Below, piece by piece: positions 55,741 to 58,500 of a DNA stretch of 58,500 nucleotides (its first letter is position 1; the number at the start of each line of letters is the position of its first letter). The notes under the pieces were generated by a model that was given only the letters and a program-made list of their open reading frames with translations, did no database searches and was not told the DNA's origin. The DNA is from Mesostigma viride (taxonomy: Eukaryota > Streptophyta > Mesostigmatophyceae > Mesostigmatales > Mesostigmataceae): assembly GCA_009746045.1 (NCBI GenBank), contig RPFO01000333.1, positions 779,446-837,945 on the forward strand. Reading direction: 5' to 3'. Position numbers and translations under genes: made by a program.

Positions 55741-56762
55741 CCTCGCGTGCATGGTGAGTGTAAGTGTGTGTGCAGCAGCCCCTTGCGTGCATGGTGTGTA
55801 CGTGTGTGTGCAGTTGCCCCTTGCGTGCGCGGTGTATGTACGTGTGTGTGCAGCCGGCCCTTGCGTGCGCGGTGTGTGTACATGTGAGTGCAGCCGGCCC
55901 TTGCGTGCGCGGTGGATGTACATGTGTGGGCAGTTGCCCCTTGCGTGCGCGGTGTATGTACATGTGTTTGCACTCGCCCCTTGCGTGCGCGGTGGATGTA
56001 CATGTGTGTGCAGCCGAACCTTGCGTGCATGGTGTGTGTACCTGTGCGTGAAGTCGCTCCTTGCGTGCATGGTGTGTGTACGTGTGTGTGCAGCCGCCCC
56101 TTGCGTGCGCGGTGTAGGTACGTGTGTGTGCAGCCGCCCCTTGCGTGCGCGGTGTATGTACGTGTGTGTGCAGCCGGCCCTTGCGTGCATGGTGTGTGTA
56201 CGTGTGTGTGCAGCCGGCCCTTGCGTGCGCGGTGGATGTACATGTGTGTGCAGTCGCCCCTTGCGTGCGCGGTGTAGGTACGTATGTGTGCAGCCGCCCC
56301 TTGCGTGCGCGGTGTATGTACGTGTGTGTGCAGCCGCCCCGTGGTTGCGCGGTGTACATGTACATGTGTGTGCAGTTGCCCCTTGCGTGCGCGGTGTATG
56401 TACGTGTGTGTGCAGCCGGCCCTTGCGTGCGCGGTGGATGTACATGTGAGTGCAGCCGGCCCTTGCGTGCATGGTGTGTGTACGTGTGTGTGCAGCCGCC
56501 CCTTGCGTGCATGGTGTATGTACATGTGAGTGCAGCCGGCCCTTGCGTGCATGGTGTGTGTACGTGTGTGTGCAGCCGCCCCTTGCGTGCGCGGTGTATG
56601 TACGTGTGTGCGCACTCGCCCCTTGCGTGCGCGGTGTATGTACGTGTGTGTGCAGTTGCCCCTTGCGTGCGCGGTGGATGTACGTGTGTGTGCAGCCGCC
56701 CCTTGCGTGCGCGGTGTGTGTACGTGTATGTGCAGCCGCCCCTTGCGTGCATGTACATGTGT

Positions 56763-56880
56763 GAAGAAATAAGCAATAGTGAATGAAATAGTAAAAAGAA
56801 AATCATTCCAGCATATGTATGTACAAGTTTTTAGTAGTACACTATGACTATCGTCAAATATAACAATTTTCTATATTTTC
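56763..56880. other. Short AT-rich gap between the two repeat blocks
   Basis: About 120 bp of low-GC sequence (GAAGAAATAAGCAATAGTGA, then AAATATAACAATTTTC) separate the G/T-rich satellite from the C/A-rich repeats. No feature is recognised in it. Confidence 0.7.
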
Positions 56881-58500
56881 ATACACACACGAACAACACA
56901 CCCAACACACACACACACTATGTTTGCACCCAAGACACACACCAACACCTAAAAACAAGACACCAACACACAAGACAGCCATGCAACACACACCCAACAC
57001 ACACACGCAACACACACATAACACACCTAAGTATAGTTGTTATAACACACAACACATAGGTACATCCCGCCCCCCCACACACAACACCAACACATGACAA
57101 TTAACAGGCCACAACACACACACTGACACACATGCCCCAACACACACACACACATGCCCCAACACACACACACATGCCCCAACACTGCACACACAACAAC
57201 ACCCAAACACACACCACACACACAAAAGACACCCAACACACATACCGAAAACACGCACACACAACACCTACTAAAAACAAGACACCAACACACAAGACAC
57301 CCAACACACACCCAACACACACACACACACACAATGTTTGCACCGGTCGGCCCACGACACCCACACCCAACACACACATAACACACCTAAGTAACACACA
57401 ACACACACGTACATCCCCCCCCCCCACACACAACACCAACACATGACAATTAACATGCCACAACACACACACATGCCCCAACACACACACACACATGCCC
57501 CAACACTGCACACACAACAACACCCAAACACATACCACACACACACAAGACACCCAACACACATACCGAAAACACGCACACACAACACCTACCAAAAACA
57601 CCAAACACACAAGACACCCAACACACACCCAACCAACACACACACACACACACATGTTTGCACCCACGACACACACACCAACACCTAAAAATAAGACACC
57701 AACACACAACACACGTACACGTACATCCCCCCCCCCCACAACACCAACAATAACATGCAAACAACACACACACAACACACCTAAGTCACACACACAACAC
57801 ACACGTACTTTCCCCCCCCCACACCCAACACCAACACACAAGACACTTTGCACACACCCTACACACACCCACACCCTTTATGAACACATGTACACCCAAC
57901 ACACACACGCAACACACACCTAGGTCGATCACACACAACACACACAAAACACACCTAAGTCACACACAACACACACGTACACCCCCCCCACACAAACCCA
58001 ATACCAACACACAAGACACTTGGCCCCCCCCCACCCACCCACACACCCACACCCACACCCACACCACACATCCAACACACACAACACACACACTACACAC
58101 TTAAGTCACACACAACACACACATAACACACCTAAGTCACACACAACACACACGTCCATCCCCCCCCTCACACTCAACACCAATACATGACAATTAACAT
58201 GCACACAACACACACACGCACACGCCCCAACACACACACACACAACATACATACACACAGAGCACACACACACGCCTCAACACACATACCGAACACACAC
58301 ACAACAAGACACCCAACACACCATACCGAACACACCACACACACACACTATTGCCACCCGACATACACACACACCAACACCTACTAACAAAACAAGACAA
58401 CCAACACACAAGACACCACTACACACACACAACACACCACACACAACACACATATCACAACACACAAAAACAACACCACACACCTAAGTCACACACACAA
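56881..58500 (-). repeat. CA-rich complex repeat, to the window end
   Basis: ACACAC and CCAACACAC tracts with recurring modules: ATGTTTGCACC (about 56929, 57338, 57653), ACATGACAATTAACA followed by GCCACAACACAC (about 57094, 57442, 58185), CACCTAAGTCACACACAA, and a poly-C block before CACACAACACCAACA (57068, 57416, 57726, 58158). Module spacing is roughly 310-430 bp. Open frames on both strands are composition artefacts. The block continues beyond the window. Confidence 0.88.

Larger units (their letters stand above)
39818..56762 (+). repeat. 40-bp satellite array, main part (about 16.9 kb)
   Basis: Roughly 420 units of the 40-bp repeat. Variants are arranged in higher-order blocks: from 41640 to 44580 the same variants return at multiples of 40 bp (200, 320, 560, 640), and from 50440 to 55740 segments of about 0.65, 1.51 and 2.16 kb are duplicated nearly perfectly. 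Some units are 36-39 bp (for example with GTGTGCAGCCCCTTGCG). All three - strand frames are open for thousands of codons, encoding His/Thr/Arg-rich repeats. The + strand gives Cys/Val/Arg-rich repeats with stops in TGTAAG and CATGTGAGTG variants. I see no promoter, splice or domain evidence that any of it is translated. Confidence 0.95.

Noticed and set aside
41436-56615. A 5,059-codon open frame on the - strand (and 3,141- and 2,753-codon frames overlapping it)
   Set aside because: All three - strand frames are open over the same 40-bp satellite, the product is an endless His/Thr/Arg repeat, and there is no domain, intron signal or frame-specific conservation. It is a property of the repeat unit.

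Overview
This is a eukaryotic nuclear window, most likely from a green alga or another member of the green lineage. The evidence is a plant-type VPS13 gene, GC-rich exons, introns that mostly open with GTGAG or GTG-type donors, and a Ty1/copia-type retroelement with an initiator-Met tRNA primer site. I cannot name the species.

Layout. (1) Positions 53-28284, + strand: the 3' part of one very large gene for the bridge-like lipid-transfer protein VPS13. I resolve 32 exons and 31 introns. Every splice phase is compatible and the joined reading frame is 2,990 codons plus a TAG stop. The N-terminal chorein part lies upstream of the window. The domain order is two VPS62-like (DUF946) modules, a stretch of the lipid-groove body, a C2-like domain, a VAB/SHR-BD adaptor domain with a dysferlin-type (DysF) insert, VPS13_C, ATG_C, a PH-like domain and a final VPS62-like module. 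Many introns carry their own minisatellite. (2) Positions 28285-32225: lower-GC intergenic DNA with a decayed LINE endonuclease fragment, a dispersed palindrome-centred repeat family, a 153-bp tandem duplication, a telomere-like CCCTACA run and a shortened tRNA-Ser-like sequence. (3) Positions 32230-56762: a satellite of about 18.6 kb built on a 40-bp unit, with nested higher-order duplications. It is interrupted by (4) a 5.74-kb LTR-retrotransposon complex on the - strand (34079-39817). (5) Positions 56880-58500: CA-rich repeats in which the strand composition is reversed relative to the satellite.

The retroelement complex is the best resolved novelty. It is a tandem LTR-internal-LTR-internal'-LTR' arrangement, flanked as a whole by the 5-bp target duplication GCATC. 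It contains one open gag-protease ORF, no integrase, reverse transcriptase or RNase H, and a patchwork deletion junction at 39604-39654. The enormous open frames over the satellite (up to 5,059 codons) follow from a stop-poor repeat whose 40-bp period rotates the frame, so I do not annotate them as genes. I found no bacterial-type operon, CRISPR array or defence system.
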